Shown: positions 8,989 to 18,632, counted from the first letter of the stretch. The stretch is 64,000 bases of DNA from Comamonas koreensis (GCF_014076495.1 NZ_CP043575.1:4774001-4838000); one strand, 5' to 3'. Program-made: numbers and translations. The notes: generated by a model not told the origin, from the letters alone.

Positions 8989-10323
8989 ATGTCAAAAATC
9001 ACCGCTTTTTTCACCGAGCTGATGCGCAAGTATCTGCCCGACCCCTTCGTGTTCGCGATCCTGCTCACCTTGCTGACCATGGTGCTGGCCTTTGCCGTGG
9101 AGAGCCGGCCCATCAACCTGGTAGTGCAGGACTGGGGCAAGGGCTTTTGGAGTCTGCTGGCCTTTACCACCCAGATGGCGGTGATTCTGGTGATGGGCTA
9201 TGTGCTGGCCGCAGCGCCGGTGGTGGACCGTTTCCTCAACCGCATCGCGGCCCTGGTGAACACGCCGCGCGGCGCCATCATCATGGCCACTGTCGTGGGC
9301 TGCGTAGGCAGCTACCTCAACTGGGGTTTTGGTCTGGTGATTGGCGGCATCATGGCCAAGAAGCTGGCCCTGCGCGTCAAGGGCGTGCACTACCCGCTGA
9401 TCATCGCCTCGGCCTATACGGGTTTCACGATGTACAGCCTGGGGCTGTCGGCCACCATCCCGGTGCTGATCTCCACCAAGGGCCACAGCTTTGAAAAGCA
9501 GATGGGCATCATCCCCTTGAGCGAAACCATCTTCTCGCCCCACATCCTGCTCACGGCCCTGGCCGTGCTGATCGTGCTGCCGCTGATCAATGCAGCGATG
9601 CACCCCAAGGCCGGAGAAAAGGTCACCGAAATCAGCCCTGAACTGGCCAGCAACGAAGAGGCCAAGGGCGCGTCGGCCGCCAACCTGTTGGGCGATGAAA
9701 AGACCTTTGCCGGTCGCCTGAACAACAGCCGCATCCTGAGCTGGCTGATTGGCCTGACCGGCATGGCCTTCGTGGCGATGCACTTCATGCAAAACGGCAG
9801 CCTCGATCTGAACATGATCAATTTCTTCATCCTGTTCCTGGGCATCTTGCTGCTGGGCACGCCGATGAAATATGTGGAAAAGGTCAATGAAGGCGTCAAG
9901 ACCATTGGCGGCATCATCCTGCAGTTCCCGTTCTACGCCGGCATCATGGCCATCATGCATGCCTCGGGCCTGGTCGAATCGATCGCCCATGTGTTTGTGA
10001 GCTTCTCGACCGCCTACACCCTGCCGCTGTGGGGCCTGGTGAGCTCGTTCTTCATCAACTTCTTTGCGCCCTCTGGCGGCGGCCACTGGGTGCTGCAAGG
10101 CCCGTTCATGATTGAAGCGGCCAAGACCCTGGGCGCATCGCAGGCCCACACCGCCATGTCGGTGATGCTGGGCAATGGCTGGAACGACCTGGTGCAGCCT
10201 TTCTGGATCCTGCCGGCGCTGGCGCTGTCCAAGCTCAAACTCAAGGACATCATGGGCTACACCGTGGTCTCGATGTTTGTCGTGGGGGCCATCTATATCG
10301 GCTCCTCCCTCTTCTGGCCATAA
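8989..10323 (+). CDS. atoE: short-chain fatty acid transporter, AtoE family
   Basis: A 444-residue inner-membrane protein with about ten to twelve hydrophobic segments and the family motifs YLPDPFVFAILLT near the N-terminus and SFFINFFAPSGGGHW near residue 355. AtoE of E. coli carries acetoacetate and other short-chain acids. Here it probably brings in a keto acid or short acid used by the same cluster. The ATG at 8989 follows AAGAGA; an in-frame TTG sits just before it. Confidence 0.85.
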   Translation: MSKITAFFTELMRKYLPDPFVFAILLTLLTMVLAFAVESRPINLVVQDWGKGFWSLLAFTTQMAVILVMGYVLAAAPVVDRFLNRIAALVNTPRGAIIMATVVGCVGSYLNWGFGLVIGGIMAKKLALRVKGVHYPLIIASAYTGFTMYSLGLSATIPVLISTKGHSFEKQMGIIPLSETIFSPHILLTALAVLIVLPLINAAMHPKAGEKVTEISPELASNEEAKGASAANLLGDEKTFAGRLNNSRILSWLIGLTGMAFVAMHFMQNGSLDLNMINFFILFLGILLLGTPMKYVEKVNEGVKTIGGIILQFPFYAGIMAIMHASGLVESIAHVFVSFSTAYTLPLWGLVSSFFINFFAPSGGGHWVLQGPFMIEAAKTLGASQAHTAMSVMLGNGWNDLVQPFWILPALALSKLKLKDIMGYTVVSMFVVGAIYIGSSLFWP

Positions 10324-10325
10324 AC

Positions 10326-10456
10326 GCCGCTAACACAACCCTTGATACGTCGTTGCCAAGCCTTGTCTTACGCCTGTAATGCCTGCGGCTTGACGCCTCG
10401 TCGGGGGCGCCAAGCCTCAATCGCAAACCTGCGGTTTTCTGGGCCGTGTTAGCGGC
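10326..10456. repeat. 131-bp palindromic intergenic element with 11-bp inverted ends
   Basis: GCCGCTAACAC (10326-10336) and its exact reverse complement GTGTTAGCGGC (10446-10456) bound the element. Inside is a second strong hairpin, GGCTTGACGCC...GGCGCCAAGCC near 10388-10416, and a small AAACC-TGC-GGTTT stem. There is no coding capacity. The layout resembles a REP/MITE-type element. Only one copy is in this window, so repeat status is inferred. Confidence 0.5.
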
Positions 10457-10561
10457 TCAGAACAACAGGCCAGGCCTTCCCTTCCTCCGGCTGTCACGCG
10501 AGACCCCACAAGCACTGACAAAACAAGTGGCAGCCTTTTTCACTTTGCTTTGGAGATACCC

Positions 10562-11560
10562 ATGAACACCATCCGCCTCAACGCCCGCCGCACCGTGCTG
10601 CAAGCCATTGCCGCTGTCAGCCTGGGGGCAGCCCTCATGCCTGCTGCCTTTGCGGCAGAGGCCTTCCCCAACAAACCCATCACGATGGTCGTGCCCTTTG
10701 TGGCCGGCGGCACCACCGACATCCTGGCCCGCATCGTCGGCCAGTCGCTGGGCGAGGAGTTGGGCCAGCCAGTCATCATCGACAACCGTGCCGGTGCCGG
10801 TGGCAATATCGGCGGGCAGTTTGCCGCACGTGCGCCTGCTGACGGCTACACCATCTTCATGGGCACCGTGGGCACCCACGCGATCAATGAATGGCTCTAC
10901 AAGAAGATGCCCTTCAGCCCCAACAAGGACTTTGCGCCGCTGACCCGCGTGGCCAATGTGCCCAACCTGCTGGTGGCCAATCCCGCCCAGCCTTTCAAGA
11001 ACGTCAAGGAGCTGATCAGCTACGCCCAGGCCCATCCCGGCCAGGTGAACTTTGGCTCCTCGGGCAGCGGCAGCTCCATCCATCTATCCGGTGAGCTGTT
11101 CAAGATGATGGCCAAGGTCGACATGATCCACATCCCCTACAAGGGCAGCGCGCCGGCCGTGACCGACCTGCTGGGCAACCAGATTGCGATCATGTTCGAC
11201 AACATGCCCTCGGCCATCCAGCATGTGCGCTCGGGCAAGCTGCGCCCGCTGGCCGTGACCACCGCCAAGCGCTCGCCCGAGCTGCCCGATGTGCCTACCG
11301 TTGCCGAAGCGGGCGTGCCGGGCTACGAGGCCACCTCCTGGTTTGGTCTTTTCGCCCCCACCAAGACGCCCGCCGATGTGCAGGCCAAGCTGCATGCCGC
11401 GATCATCAAGGTGTTGCAAAAGCCTGACGTGATCAAAAAGATTGGTGACCAGGGCGGCGAAGTGGTGACCGAATCGCAAGCGGAATTTGGCAAGTTCATC
11501 GCTGCTGAAAACGAGAAGTGGAAGCAAGTGGTGAAGACCTCGGGCGCGACCGCAGGCTGA
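10562..11560 (+). CDS. Bug-family (TctC-like) periplasmic solute-binding protein
   Basis: A 332-residue extracytoplasmic receptor of the tripartite tricarboxylate transporter family. A signal peptide ends near AAFAAEAF (about residue 31), followed by the family pattern PNKPITMVVPFVAGGTTD, DNRAGAGGNIG and AADGYT-like text. GGAG at 10552 supports ATG 10562. No membrane components are adjacent, as is common for orphan Bug receptors in Burkholderiales; the nearby AtoE carrier is unrelated. The ligand is probably a small carboxylate. Confidence 0.85.
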   Translation: MNTIRLNARRTVLQAIAAVSLGAALMPAAFAAEAFPNKPITMVVPFVAGGTTDILARIVGQSLGEELGQPVIIDNRAGAGGNIGGQFAARAPADGYTIFMGTVGTHAINEWLYKKMPFSPNKDFAPLTRVANVPNLLVANPAQPFKNVKELISYAQAHPGQVNFGSSGSGSSIHLSGELFKMMAKVDMIHIPYKGSAPAVTDLLGNQIAIMFDNMPSAIQHVRSGKLRPLAVTTAKRSPELPDVPTVAEAGVPGYEATSWFGLFAPTKTPADVQAKLHAAIIKVLQKPDVIKKIGDQGGEVVTESQAEFGKFIAAENEKWKQVVKTSGATAG

Positions 11561-11583
11561 TTAACACAACAAGCGCCCAAACC

Positions 11584-11623
11584 AAAGCCGCCGACCCTGG
11601 ATGCCCAGGACCGGCGGCTTTTT
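11584..11623 (+). terminator. intrinsic terminator after the Bug gene
   Basis: AAAGCCGCCG (11584-11593) pairs with CCGGCGGCTTT (11611-11621), followed by T residues, 24 bp after the stop. Confidence 0.8.
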
Positions 11624-11644
11624 CTATGCAGCGCGGCTAAAGTA

Positions 11645-13678
11645 TCAGACGCCGATCGGGCCGCCGTCCACCTTCTGGATCACCACCGTCGACGAGCGTG
11701 GGCGCACCTTGCCATCGGGCGCGCGGGTGGCATCGGCCGTGCCATAGGCAGGCCAGTTCACCGGGTGCTGGATGTTGAGGAAGATGCTGGTGTGGTCGGG
11801 GGTATAGGCAAAGCCGGTGATCTCGGCCTCGTTGGGGCCGACAAAGAAGCGGCGCAGCTCGGCCTGGTTGGCCGCATTGATGACCGGGCCCGTGCCCTTG
11901 GCATCCTTCATAGCACCGGGCACCACGGCCAGCATCTGGTCATTGGTGGCCTTGGCGACGGCATTGTTGCGGCCGCCGTCGATGCCGTTGTCGGTCTGGA
12001 TCCACAGAATGCCGCGGTCATCGAAGGCAATGCCATCAGGGCTGGCCAGCTGGTTCATCTCGGTCAGGCCCGAGCGGTTGGTGTCGGCATTGCCCGCCGC
12101 GTCCGAGCCGAACACAAAGATATCCCAGCGGAAGGTGTTGGCGCCGGCATCGTCGTGCCAGCGCACGATGTGGCCGTTGACATTGTTCAGGCGCGGATTG
12201 GCCGGGTTGGTGCCGCGCTCGGCATTGCGGCTGGTGTTGTTGGTCAGGGTCAGGTAGACATCGCCATTGCTGGGGTGCACAGCGGTCCACTCGGGGCGGT
12301 CCATCGGGGTGGCACCGACAAAATCCGCCGCGCCGCGCGTGTTGATCAGAATGGCATCGATATTGCCAAAGGCCTCGCCCAGGCTGCGGCCGTCCTTGCC
12401 CTTGGTCGCCGGAGTCAGCGCCAGCCATTCGCCCTTGCCTTCGGCATCAAAGCGCGCCACATACAAGGTGCCCTTGTCCAGGTACTTGTGGCCCACGGCA
12501 ATGCGGTCGCTGCGCTCGGCATCCTTGGGGTCCCACAGCGCTTCGGACACAAAGCGGTAGATGTACTCAAAGCGCGAATCATCGCCGCTGTAGAAGGCCA
12601 GCGGCTTGCCAGCCACCGGGATGCCGTAGGCGGCGCCTTCGTGGGCAAAGCGGCCCATCGCGGTGCGCTTGGTGGCCGTGCTCCCGGGGTCATACGGATC
12701 GATCTCAACCAGGTAGCCAAAGCCGTTGACCTCATTGCGCCAGTCCTGCAGGCCGTCGGTGCCAGTGGCAGTGATGTTGAAGCGGGCAAATTCGCCCTGC
12801 TGCTCGCTCGCGTCGCCCGCTGCGGTTTCCCACTGGTAGCGGCCCAGCTTGGCCTGCACGCCCACGCGCTTTTGCGCGGCGGTTTGCTCGCCGGTGTTGA
12901 CAAAGCAGGCCGCCCAGTTTTCTTCGGCGGTGATGTAGGTGCCCCAAGGCGTGGTGCCATTGCCGCAGTTGTTGTTGGTGCCGCGCACTTGGCTGCCGGT
13001 GGTCGAGAACGGCGTCTTGACCCAGTCGGTTCCCGCCACGGGGCCGGACAGGTTCATCGGCGTGGCCGAGGTAAAGCGGCGGTTGTAGCGCGAGTTCTGG
13101 ATGATCTCCCACTGGCTACCCTGCTTGCGCACATGCATCACCGCCACACCATGGGCGTTGATCTCCTTGCGCACTTCTTCTGCCGGGCGCTTGCCGCCCA
13201 CCGAGGTGGGGCCGTTGGGGTGCAAGGCCTTCTCGTCGATGTACTCGTGGTTGACCACCAACAGGCCTTCGCTGGAGCTGCCTGCCAGCGGGAAGTAATG
13301 CATGCCGTCATGGTGCATGCCGGTGGAATGCAGCAGGTCTTGCGAGGTGTTGCGGCCTTCATTGCTCCAGGGTGCCGCCTGGTCGTTGAGCGGCGTGCCC
13401 CAAGCACCGATGACCGAGGCCACATAGCCGGCGGGCACCACGCAGGCGTCCGTCATCGAGTTGGGCAGCGAGGCAAAGCCGAGCTTGACGGCCTTGTCAT
13501 CATCGCCATCGCCGCCGCCACCACAGGCGGAGATGCTCGCACCGGCAAACAGCGCCAGGGCCGAGCCCAGGCTGCCGCGCATCACCAGGCGGCGCGACAT
13601 ATGCGTTTCAAGGATGGTGCTGAAAGGGGTGTTGCCTTCCGTGTTGCGGACGACTTTGTCGGAAATGGATTTGCTCAT
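11645..13678 (-). CDS. phoX: PhoX-like alkaline phosphatase (DUF839), Tat-exported
   Basis: A 677-residue PhoX-family protein, a calcium/iron-dependent phosphatase in characterised members. Residues 28-34 read SRRLVMR, a twin-arginine signal, followed by a hydrophobic stretch and ISAC (Cys52) with a glycine run, so it may be a Tat-exported lipoprotein. Family-like blocks include GLLVVNHEY, AEENWAACF, SPDGIAFDDRG and GFAYTPDH. Start 13678 avoids an upstream in-frame extension. The three 11-bp-spaced Pho-box repeats upstream fit PhoB control and strengthen the assignment. Confidence 0.85.
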   Translation of the reverse strand: MSKSISDKVVRNTEGNTPFSTILETHMSRRLVMRGSLGSALALFAGASISACGGGGDGDDDKAVKLGFASLPNSMTDACVVPAGYVASVIGAWGTPLNDQAAPWSNEGRNTSQDLLHSTGMHHDGMHYFPLAGSSSEGLLVVNHEYIDEKALHPNGPTSVGGKRPAEEVRKEINAHGVAVMHVRKQGSQWEIIQNSRYNRRFTSATPMNLSGPVAGTDWVKTPFSTTGSQVRGTNNNCGNGTTPWGTYITAEENWAACFVNTGEQTAAQKRVGVQAKLGRYQWETAAGDASEQQGEFARFNITATGTDGLQDWRNEVNGFGYLVEIDPYDPGSTATKRTAMGRFAHEGAAYGIPVAGKPLAFYSGDDSRFEYIYRFVSEALWDPKDAERSDRIAVGHKYLDKGTLYVARFDAEGKGEWLALTPATKGKDGRSLGEAFGNIDAILINTRGAADFVGATPMDRPEWTAVHPSNGDVYLTLTNNTSRNAERGTNPANPRLNNVNGHIVRWHDDAGANTFRWDIFVFGSDAAGNADTNRSGLTEMNQLASPDGIAFDDRGILWIQTDNGIDGGRNNAVAKATNDQMLAVVPGAMKDAKGTGPVINAANQAELRRFFVGPNEAEITGFAYTPDHTSIFLNIQHPVNWPAYGTADATRAPDGKVRPRSSTVVIQKVDGGPIGV

Positions 13679-13737
13679 CGCTGGGACTCTCCTGATGGTG
13701 GGACTGCCTGAGGGAAGGCCCAGTCTAGAAAGCAGAA

Positions 13738-13765
13738 ATGACGGCTCCATGAATATCCGATGACG
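13738..13765 (-). promoter_or_regulatory. Pho box candidate upstream of phoX
   Basis: On the minus strand CGTCAT, ATTCAT and CGTCAT occur at an exact 11-bp period (plus-strand ATGACG at 13738, ATGAAT at 13749, ATGACG at 13760). PhoB sites are 11-bp direct repeats ending in TGTCAT-like heptamers. It lies 60-88 bp before the start codon. Confidence 0.55.
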
Positions 13766-13904
13766 TCACGGCGCCGTCATGGAAGCGATACGTTTGTGCG
13801 TTATAAGCCGGCAACCAAGGCCAGCGCCAAGGCTGCTGGCGGGCGCTACCAGGGCTTTTGGTTCAGCACCCATCACTCCCGCCCAGCCCAGCTGATGCCA
13901 ATGT

Positions 13905-14795
13905 TCAATCCATCCGGTAGCGGTGCTGCAAGGACTGGTCCAGACCGAACTCGACCAACAGCTGCTGCAGCCGCTCGGCCGCCGCGCGCTTTTTGTGGCC
14001 GGTGTACTTGGCCAGGATCAGCTCGTTCTTCATGCTGTGCTCCCAGCCGACCAGCTCGGTGACGGTGACCTGGTAGCCCTGGCTTTCCAGGTAGAGGCAG
14101 CGCAGCACATTGGTGATCTGGCTGCCCATCTCACGGGTGTGGATGGGGTGGCGCCACAACTCTGCCAAAGGGGTGCGCGCAAGGTTCATGGCCTTGTTCT
14201 GGCGCAGGCAGGCCGCCACTTCGGCCTGGCAGCAGGGCACCAGCACCATCGCGCGGGCCTGCTTTTCCAGGCCAAAGGCAATGGCGTCATCGGTGGCGGT
14301 ATCGCAGGCATGCAGTGCGGTGACCACATCGAAGCGCTCGGGCACCGCATCGGTGCGGGTCGAATCCGCGACCGACATGTTGAGGAACGACATGCGGTCA
14401 AAACCCAGGTCGGCGGCCAGCTGCTGTGAGGCCTCGACCAAAGGCGCACGGGTTTCGATGCCGTAGATATGGCCACGGCCCAGGTATTTGAAAAACAGGT
14501 CGTAGAGGATAAAGCCGAGGTAGGATTTGCCCGCGCCATGGTCAGCCAGGCTGACCGGGTGGTCCTGCGCCGACAGCTCAGTCAGCAAAGGCTCGATGAA
14601 CTGGTAGAGGTGGTAGACCTGCTTGAGCTTGCGGCGTGAATCCTGGTTCAGCTTGCCATCGCGCGTGAGGATGTGCAGCGCCTTGAGCAGTTCAATCGAC
14701 TGGCCGGGCTTGAGCTCCAGCTGCTGGGCGACATCAGGGGCCGCAGGCTTGGTGGCAGGGCGGCCTGCGGCGCGCGGTGCTTTCATCGTTTTCAT
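13905..14795 (-). CDS. SAM-dependent methyltransferase (METTL25/Methyltransf_32-like)
   Basis: A 296-residue predicted class I methyltransferase. Motif I appears as LADHGAGKSYLG (residues 83-94), with a following acidic residue in YGIETRAP, and a VPCCQAE stretch (about residues 195-201) seen in the Methyltransf_32 group. The substrate is unknown, possibly RNA. The start overlaps the stop of the DUF1415 gene by 4 bp, implying translational coupling. Confidence 0.72.
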   Translation of the reverse strand: MKTMKAPRAAGRPATKPAAPDVAQQLELKPGQSIELLKALHILTRDGKLNQDSRRKLKQVYHLYQFIEPLLTELSAQDHPVSLADHGAGKSYLGFILYDLFFKYLGRGHIYGIETRAPLVEASQQLAADLGFDRMSFLNMSVADSTRTDAVPERFDVVTALHACDTATDDAIAFGLEKQARAMVLVPCCQAEVAACLRQNKAMNLARTPLAELWRHPIHTREMGSQITNVLRCLYLESQGYQVTVTELVGWEHSMKNELILAKYTGHKKRAAAERLQQLLVEFGLDQSLQHRYRMD

Positions 14796-15421
14796 TCCTT
14801 GGCCTTGTCGCTGGCAGCGCCTGGGTGCGGAAAGGGGCAGCGTGGGCCCACGCCCAGGTCGAGCCAGCCCTCCAGGCCCAGCGCATCGAGCGTGTCCATG
14901 TTCTTTTCGTAGATCGCATCCGCCTCGGGAAAGGCCTCCACCGCTTTGTCGATGCTCTCCTCGCGCAGCAGGTGCAGGATCGGGTACGGCGAGCGATTCG
15001 TGCAGTTGGTCACATCATCGATGGTGGTGCCCTCGAACTGGAACAGGGGGTGGAACGAGGCCACCTGCAGGATGCCGCCCAGATCCAGCTCTTCGATCAT
15101 TTCGTCGGCGATCTCCAGGAAATCATTGAAATCCAGAAAATCATGCAAAGCCTGGGGCAGGATCAGCAAGGTGGTGTCTCGCTTGTCGGGGTTGGCTTCG
15201 GCCAGCGCTTCGAGCTCGCGGTGCAGGTCGTGCGCGACCGCTTCGGCATCCTGCGCATCGCTCACCACATAGTGGATCTGGTCCTTGACATGCACGCCCT
15301 TGGCAAAGGGGCAAAGGTTCAAACCAATGACGGCCTTTTCCAGCCAGTTCACGGTGTAGGCGATCACCACTTGGTGCAAGGCCTCATCCGCAGGCGCGGG
15401 CGCAGCATGGGTATCGGTCAT
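14792..15421 (-). CDS. DUF1415 family protein
   Basis: A 209-residue cytosolic protein of the DUF1415 family. Features include NWLEKAVIGLNLCPFAKG at about residues 25-42, HDFLDFNDFLE in the middle and a C-terminal GPRCPFPH. The conserved cysteines could bind metal, but no function is established. It is co-transcribed with the overlapping methyltransferase gene. Confidence 0.8.
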   Translation of the reverse strand: MTDTHAAPAPADEALHQVVIAYTVNWLEKAVIGLNLCPFAKGVHVKDQIHYVVSDAQDAEAVAHDLHRELEALAEANPDKRDTTLLILPQALHDFLDFNDFLEIADEMIEELDLGGILQVASFHPLFQFEGTTIDDVTNCTNRSPYPILHLLREESIDKAVEAFPEADAIYEKNMDTLDALGLEGWLDLGVGPRCPFPHPGAASDKAKE

Positions 15422-15618
15422 CGTGGGGCTTTCTGGTGGAGTTATGGGTGGCCAGCGGGGGCTGTCTGCGGGCCTTCACCCTGCAAATGGGCGGGCGCTT
15501 GGCGCCAGAGCGGCGCAGGGCCGCAGGCGGCAGAGGCTGACGCTGGGCCTGCCATTGTAGCGAGGCTGGCTTTGCCACCTGCCGCGCTACACCATGCCCA
15601 CCGTGCCGGGGCCCGCCA

Positions 15619-16839
15619 TCAGGGCACCAGAACGCGCTGGCCCGTCAGGCGTTCATGCTCTCGCAATGCATAGCGGTCGGTCATGCCGGCAATAAAGTCG
15701 GCCACCACGCGGGCGCAAGCGACTTGCTCCAAACCGGCCGCACGGGCGGCAAAGCGCGGCTTCATCTGCGCGGGCTCGGCCAGGTAGATGTCAAACAGCT
15801 CGCGCACGACGACCTTGGCTTGGCCAGTGGTCTGCACCACCTGCGGGTGGCGGTAGAGGTTCTTGAACAAAAAGCGCTTGAGCTCGGCCGACTCGGCCGC
15901 CATCGTGCTGCTGAAACCGACCAGGGCGGGCAGCTGGCGCACGGCATCCACATCGGCCGGCTGCGCGGCCTGCAGCCCAGCGCTGGTGTGGCGGATCACA
16001 TCGTAGATCTGTTCGCTGAGCATGCGGCGCGTGGCCTCATACAGCCATTTGCGCTGCCAGCGCGGCTCCTGCAGTTGCGGGTACTCGGCCAGTGCCTCCT
16101 GGGCATAGCGGGCAAACAGCGGCACGCCCATCAGCTGCTCCAGGCTGATCAGGCCCGAGCGCACGCCGTCGTCCGCATCATGGGCGTTGTAGGCAATCTC
16201 ATCGGCCAGATTGGCCAGCTGGGCCTCAAGCCCCGGCTGGTGGCCCAGCAAAAAACGCTGACCCACACCGCCGGGCTCGCGCTGCACCAGCTGGCGCGCG
16301 TGTTTGGCCGAGCAGTGCTTCAAAATGCCTTCCCGGGTCTCAAAGCAGAGGTTCAGGCCGCTGTAGTCCGGGTAGCGCTCTTCGAGCGTATCGACCACGC
16401 GCAGGCTTTGCATATTGTGCTCAAAGCCGCCAAAGTCCTGCATGCAGGCATTGAGCGCATCCTGGCCCGCATGGCCAAAAGGGGTGTGGCCCAGGTCATG
16501 GGCCAGGCAGATCGCTTCGGTCAGGTCTTCATTGATACGCAGCGCCCGCGCCACCGAGCGGCCCAGCTGCGCCACCTCGATCGAGTGCGTGAGGCGGGTG
16601 CGAAACAGGTCGCCCTCGTGGTTCAAAAAGACCTGGGTCTTGTAGACCAGACGGCGAAAGGCGGTGGAGTGGACAATCCGGTCGCGGTCACGCTGGAAGG
16701 CACTGCGCGTGGGCGCGGCCTCTTGCGCATGCAGACGGCCCTGGCTTCGGTGGGAGAAGCAGGCGTAAGGCGCCAGGCCCAGCTCGGTCCAGATCTGCTG
16801 GGACTCGGCCGGCTGCATCAGCAGCGAGGGACGGTCCAT
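15619..16839 (-). CDS. dgt: deoxyguanosinetriphosphate triphosphohydrolase (dGTPase-like)
   Basis: HD-domain hydrolase that removes triphosphate from dNTPs. The 406-residue protein has the HD metal ligands His85 (RLTHSIEV), His114-Asp115 (LAHDLGH) and the GHTPFGHAG motif, plus a later AYNAHD-like aspartate. Start 16839 lies 4 bp after the aroB stop; a longer frame to 16935 would run deep into aroB and is rejected. Dgt downstream of aroB is a common order in this group of bacteria. Confidence 0.9.
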   Translation of the reverse strand: MDRPSLLMQPAESQQIWTELGLAPYACFSHRSQGRLHAQEAAPTRSAFQRDRDRIVHSTAFRRLVYKTQVFLNHEGDLFRTRLTHSIEVAQLGRSVARALRINEDLTEAICLAHDLGHTPFGHAGQDALNACMQDFGGFEHNMQSLRVVDTLEERYPDYSGLNLCFETREGILKHCSAKHARQLVQREPGGVGQRFLLGHQPGLEAQLANLADEIAYNAHDADDGVRSGLISLEQLMGVPLFARYAQEALAEYPQLQEPRWQRKWLYEATRRMLSEQIYDVIRHTSAGLQAAQPADVDAVRQLPALVGFSSTMAAESAELKRFLFKNLYRHPQVVQTTGQAKVVVRELFDIYLAEPAQMKPRFAARAAGLEQVACARVVADFIAGMTDRYALREHERLTGQRVLVP

Positions 16840-16843
16840 CCGG

Positions 16844-17953
16844 TCAGGCCTGTACTGCGCCGGCGCAGCACAGGTCGATGACTTCGCGCACCAGCGCATC
16901 AGGCGCCTCGCGCACCACCGCCTTGCCGGGGCCATCGATCAGCACAAAGCGGATCGCACCGGCCTGGGATTTCTTGTCGTGGCGCATCAGCTCCAGATAG
17001 CGGCCCGCGTTGTCATTGGCATCCAAAATGGCGCCGCGCACCGGCAAACCGGCACGCGCCACCAGGGCACGCAGGCGCTGCACAAAGGCCGCATCGACCA
17101 GGCCTAGACGCTGGGACAGTTCGGCAGCCATCACCATGCCGGCGCCCACGCCTTCGCCATGCAGCCAGACGCCATAGCCCATGCCGGCTTCGATCGCATG
17201 GCCAAAGGTGTGGCCAAAGTTCAAAATGGCACGCAGGTCTGCCTCGCGCTCGTCCTTGGAGACCACATCGGCCTTGATCTCGCAGCTGCGGCGCACCGCA
17301 TGGGCCAATGCGCGCTTGTCGCCCGCAATCAGCGCAGGCATCTCGGCCTCCAGCCAATCCATAAAGGCCATATCTGCAATCGGGCCGTACTTGATGACTT
17401 CGGCCAGGCCAGCGCTCAGCTCGCGTGCGGGCAAGGTGTCAAAGGTGTCCAGGTCACAGACCACCAGCTGGGGCTGGTAGAAGGCGCCGATCATGTTCTT
17501 GCCCAGCGGGTGGTTGATGCCGGTCTTACCGCCGACCGACGAATCGACCTGCGACAGCAAGGTGGTGGGCACCTGCACAAAGGGCACGCCGCGCATAAAG
17601 CTGGCAGCGGCAAAGCCGGTCATATCGCCCACGACACCGCCGCCCAGCGCAAACAGCACCGTCTTGCGGTCGGCGCCGTTGTGCATCAGTGCATCAAAGA
17701 TGCCTTGCAGGGTTGTCCAGTTCTTGTGCGCCTCGCCATCGGGCAGCTCCACCAGCTCCACCTTGGGGTAGTGCGGCGCCAGCGCAGCCTGCAGCTGGCG
17801 GGCGTAGAGCGGGGCCACCGTGTCGTTGCTGACGATCAGCGCCTGCGAAGCCTTGGGGCAGTGCGCAAAGGTGTCCGCCTGGGAGAGCAAGCCAGCAGCA
17901 ATCAGGATGGGGTAGGAGCGGTCGCCCAGATCAATATGAACAGTGTCGGTCAC
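16844..17953 (-). CDS. aroB: 3-dehydroquinate synthase
   Basis: Second step of the shikimate pathway, converting DAHP to 3-dehydroquinate with NAD and zinc. The 369 residues match the family length. Visible motifs are [25 protein letters not shown] for NAD binding, [19 protein letters not shown] for substrate binding and the zinc-ligand region [11 protein letters not shown]. It follows aroK by 40 bp and leads into dgt by 4 bp. Confidence 0.96.
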   Translation of the reverse strand: MTDTVHIDLGDRSYPILIAAGLLSQADTFAHCPKASQALIVSNDTVAPLYARQLQAALAPHYPKVELVELPDGEAHKNWTTLQGIFDALMHNGADRKTVLFALGGGVVGDMTGFAAASFMRGVPFVQVPTTLLSQVDSSVGGKTGINHPLGKNMIGAFYQPQLVVCDLDTFDTLPARELSAGLAEVIKYGPIADMAFMDWLEAEMPALIAGDKRALAHAVRRSCEIKADVVSKDEREADLRAILNFGHTFGHAIEAGMGYGVWLHGEGVGAGMVMAAELSQRLGLVDAAFVQRLRALVARAGLPVRGAILDANDNAGRYLELMRHDKKSQAGAIRFVLIDGPGKAVVREAPDALVREVIDLCCAGAVQA

Positions 17954-17993
17954 AGGTGTTTGCGTCGGGAAGTTGTACGGGTTCGCCCGCCCA

Positions 17994-18551
17994 TTATCGG
18001 GGAGTTGCCAGATTCGCGCCCAACTGAGGCACCAAGCCAGCGAGCTCGGCCTGCATGCTGACCTTGCGCATCACCTGGCCAGTGCCGCAACGCAAGGTGT
18101 CTATCGTGAAATGCGCCGTCTCTTCGTACAGGGCCGCGCGCACGGCCAGCAGGTCCTTGAGGCGCTTGAGCGTGTCATCGCCTTGCAGCAAGGGGCGCCC
18201 GGTATCGTTGCGCAGGCGCCGGGCAATGTCTTCAGGGCTGGAATGCAGGTAGAACACCGTTGTGTGGGCATGCAGCACCGCGCGGTTTTCTGGCCGCAGC
18301 ACCGCGCCGCCGCCGGTGGACAAAATGCAGGCCCGCTCCCGTGTCGCAAGCGCGGCAATCACCTGGGCCTCGACATCCCGAAAAGCCTGCTCGCCATGGA
18401 CCGAGAAATACTCCTTGATCGTGCAGCCCAGTTGCGCCTCGATCACATGGTCGGAATCGACAAAATCCACACCCCAAAGGCGTGCCAGCTGCCGGCCGAT
18501 GGTGGATTTCCCACTGCCGGGCAGCCCAATCAAACACACGGAAGGTGCCAT
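17994..18551 (-). CDS. aroK: shikimate kinase
   Basis: Phosphorylates shikimate at the 3-hydroxyl using ATP. The 185-residue protein has the P-loop GLPGSGKST at 9-17, the DSD metal/substrate aspartates near residue 33 and a Walker-B-like [12 protein letters not shown] 18551 begins [10 protein letters not shown] and is preferred to an in-frame start 30 bp upstream. It is separated from the pil operon by a terminator, so it probably has its own promoter, and is co-oriented with aroB and dgt. Confidence 0.95.
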   Translation of the reverse strand: MAPSVCLIGLPGSGKSTIGRQLARLWGVDFVDSDHVIEAQLGCTIKEYFSVHGEQAFRDVEAQVIAALATRERACILSTGGGAVLRPENRAVLHAHTTVFYLHSSPEDIARRLRNDTGRPLLQGDDTLKRLKDLLAVRAALYEETAHFTIDTLRCGTGQVMRKVSMQAELAGLVPQLGANLATPR

Positions 18552-18603
18552 CGCGCTAGATCCTGAAAACGGACTGCACATGATATGGCAATGGCGGGCA
18601 TAA

Positions 18604-18632
18604 AAAAACCTCCGGGGGTGCCGGAGGTTTTT
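18604..18632 (-). terminator. intrinsic terminator after the pil-operon lipoprotein gene
   Basis: AACCTCCGG and CCGGAGGTT pair around a short loop, with A and T runs on both sides. It lies 35 bp beyond the lipoprotein stop on the minus strand and before aroK. Confidence 0.85.

Noticed and set aside
11765..13711. 648-residue open frame on the plus strand
   Set aside because: Antisense to the PhoX gene, whose Tat signal and family blocks are clear.
15422..15618. possible small gene between the DUF1415 gene and dgt
   Set aside because: The only frames are overlapping, low-complexity and lack a ribosome site or recognisable sequence.
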